Source of the DNA: Actinomadura nitritigenes
GTDB taxonomy: Bacteria > Actinomycetota > Actinomycetes > Streptosporangiales > Streptosporangiaceae
Direction: 5' to 3'
Assembly (NCBI RefSeq): GCF_017573545.1
Contig: NZ_JAGEOK010000044.1
Location: 1-64,000 of the forward strand
Length of the DNA: 64,000 nucleotides
Part shown: positions 63,312 through 64,000 of the stretch, piece after piece
How positions within the stretch are numbered: the first letter of the stretch is position 1
Layout: the number at the start of each line of letters is the position of its first letter
The notes under the pieces: model-generated
Seen by the model: the letters and a program-made list of their open reading frames with translations, nothing else
What the model was told of the DNA's origin: nothing
Databases searched by the model: none
Position numbers and translations under genes: made by a program

Positions 63312-64000
63312 CTACTCCAGATCGGCCGTGGTGAGACCGCCGGCGTTGGTCTTGTCGAAGGGCCGGGTCTGGATGTCGACCTGGCCGGGCGTCTGCTTGC
63401 CGTCCAGCTTGCCGACCATTGTCTGCAGCGCCGTGGCTCCCCACTTCTTCGGCTGCAGCGCGATCTCGAAGCCGACCTGCCCGTTGCGCACCATGGCGAG
63501 CGTCGACGGGATGCCGTCGAAGCCCGTCACGGTGATCTGCCCGGACTTGCCCGCCTCGTTGATGCCCTGGACGACCCCGGTGAGGAAGTCGTCGAGGTTG
63601 GCGTAGACGACCTTGGCGTCGGGGACCGCCGACAGCGACGCCTTGGTCGCCTTGAGCCCCTCCTCGGAGGTGAGCGCGGAGACGTTGACCTCGTGGGCCA
63701 CCGACATTCCGGGGCAGGACGCGGAGCCGATGACGGCCTTGTAGGCCTTCGTCATCTCCTGGACGTAGGGCGCCGCGGACGGGCCCTTGACCATGACGAT
63801 CTTTCCCTTGCCGACGTTCTTGCACGTCCACTCGGCGATCTGCTGACCCGACTTGCCCCAGTCGTTGCCGATGTAGGACGCGCGGCTGGACTTGTCCTCG
63901 ACGTCGCGGGCGACCGTCATCACCGGGATGTGCGCGGCCTTGGCCGCGTTGAGCGGCGCCACCACCGCCTTGGCGTCGATGGCGGAGACGAGGATGCCGT
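63312..64000 (-). CDS. Substrate-binding protein of an ABC transporter, 5' part beyond window
   Basis: At least 229 residues of a periplasmic-binding protein type I (Peripla_BP_4, RbsB-like) are visible: GILVSAIDAKAVVAPLNAAK, HIPVMTVARDVEDKSSRASY, NDWGKSGQQIAEWTCKNVGK, and DGIPSTLAMVRNGQVGFEIA. The gene continues past position 64000, so signal peptide and start are not seen. It is transcribed into the hydroxylase genes after a 37-bp gap and is likely the uptake component for the operon's aromatic or heterocyclic substrate, though the family mainly binds sugars. Confidence 0.92.
   Translation of the reverse strand, partial: GILVSAIDAKAVVAPLNAAKAAHIPVMTVARDVEDKSSRASYIGNDWGKSGQQIAEWTCKNVGKGKIVMVKGPSAAPYVQEMTKAYKAVIGSASCPGMSVAHEVNVSALTSEEGLKATKASLSAVPDAKVVYANLDDFLTGVVQGINEAGKSGQITVTGFDGIPSTLAMVRNGQVGFEIALQPKKWGATALQTMVGKLDGKQTPGQVDIQTRPFDKTNAGGLTTADLE

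Overview
The window is high-GC DNA (many GTG starts, strong G/C third-position bias) from an actinomycete. Gene content (ECF sigma factors with SnoaL tails, many TetR regulators, paired epoxide hydrolases, DHA2 MFS pump, GerMN-like lipoprotein, LuxR-type response regulator) fits a soil streptomycete or Thermomonosporaceae/Streptosporangiales-type organism; genus cannot be fixed from sequence alone. No rRNA, tRNA or CRISPR array was recognised.

1-4.5 kb is a decaying region: IS5- and IS110-type remnants, a truncated lipoprotein gene, a SnoaL-like protein, an ECF sigma factor killed by a 13-bp tandem duplication and other frameshifts, and a small membrane gene. 4.5-11.4 kb holds pyruvate phosphate dikinase with a DosR-like box upstream, a TetR gene, and a purine nucleoside island (adenosine deaminase plus LacI regulator, divergent from a nucleoside hydrolase). 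11.4-16.3 kb has a chimeric gene remnant, a secreted M1 aminopeptidase, and a divergent pair of secreted proteins (NucA/NucB-type nuclease; beta-rich two-domain protein) sharing an 18-bp palindrome. 16.4-19.6 kb has an ECF sigma factor divergent from a YCII protein, a RibD-type reductase, and IS debris.

19.66-33.14 kb is one long minus-strand operon: ThDP enzyme, aldehyde dehydrogenase, IlvD/Edd dehydratase, IclR regulator, CUT1 ABC transporter (binding protein and two permeases), Gfo/Idh/MocA oxidoreductase, FGGY glycerol kinase and GlpD. Nearly all genes overlap by a few bases. It looks like uptake and oxidation-dehydration-cleavage of a polyol, cyclitol or sugar acid that ends in triose phosphate. 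ACAACAC/TTGTTG repeats upstream of the first gene are candidate IclR sites, and a 26-bp perfect hairpin closes the operon.

33.9-53 kb is mixed accessory DNA: an unknown 370-residue protein, a response regulator facing a broken histidine kinase, two EHN-type epoxide hydrolases, two methyltransferases, DoxX, an ECF41 sigma factor with an MFS pump, TetR/SDR/F420-type oxidoreductase genes between two remnants of one rve transposase type, a PQQ-like membrane protein, and scattered IS5, IS256 and Tn3 fragments.

53.2-64 kb is a second minus-strand catabolic operon that runs off the right edge: ABC binding protein, 2Fe-2S subunit, a fused molybdopterin-FAD hydroxylase with four extra cysteines in the FAD part, an M20-like protein without the usual metal ligands, TetR, class III extradiol dioxygenase, C-C bond hydrolase, LLM flavin enzyme and an MmgE/PrpD protein. 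The set fits degradation of an aromatic or N-heteroaromatic ring by Mo-dependent hydroxylation, ring cleavage and hydrolysis.
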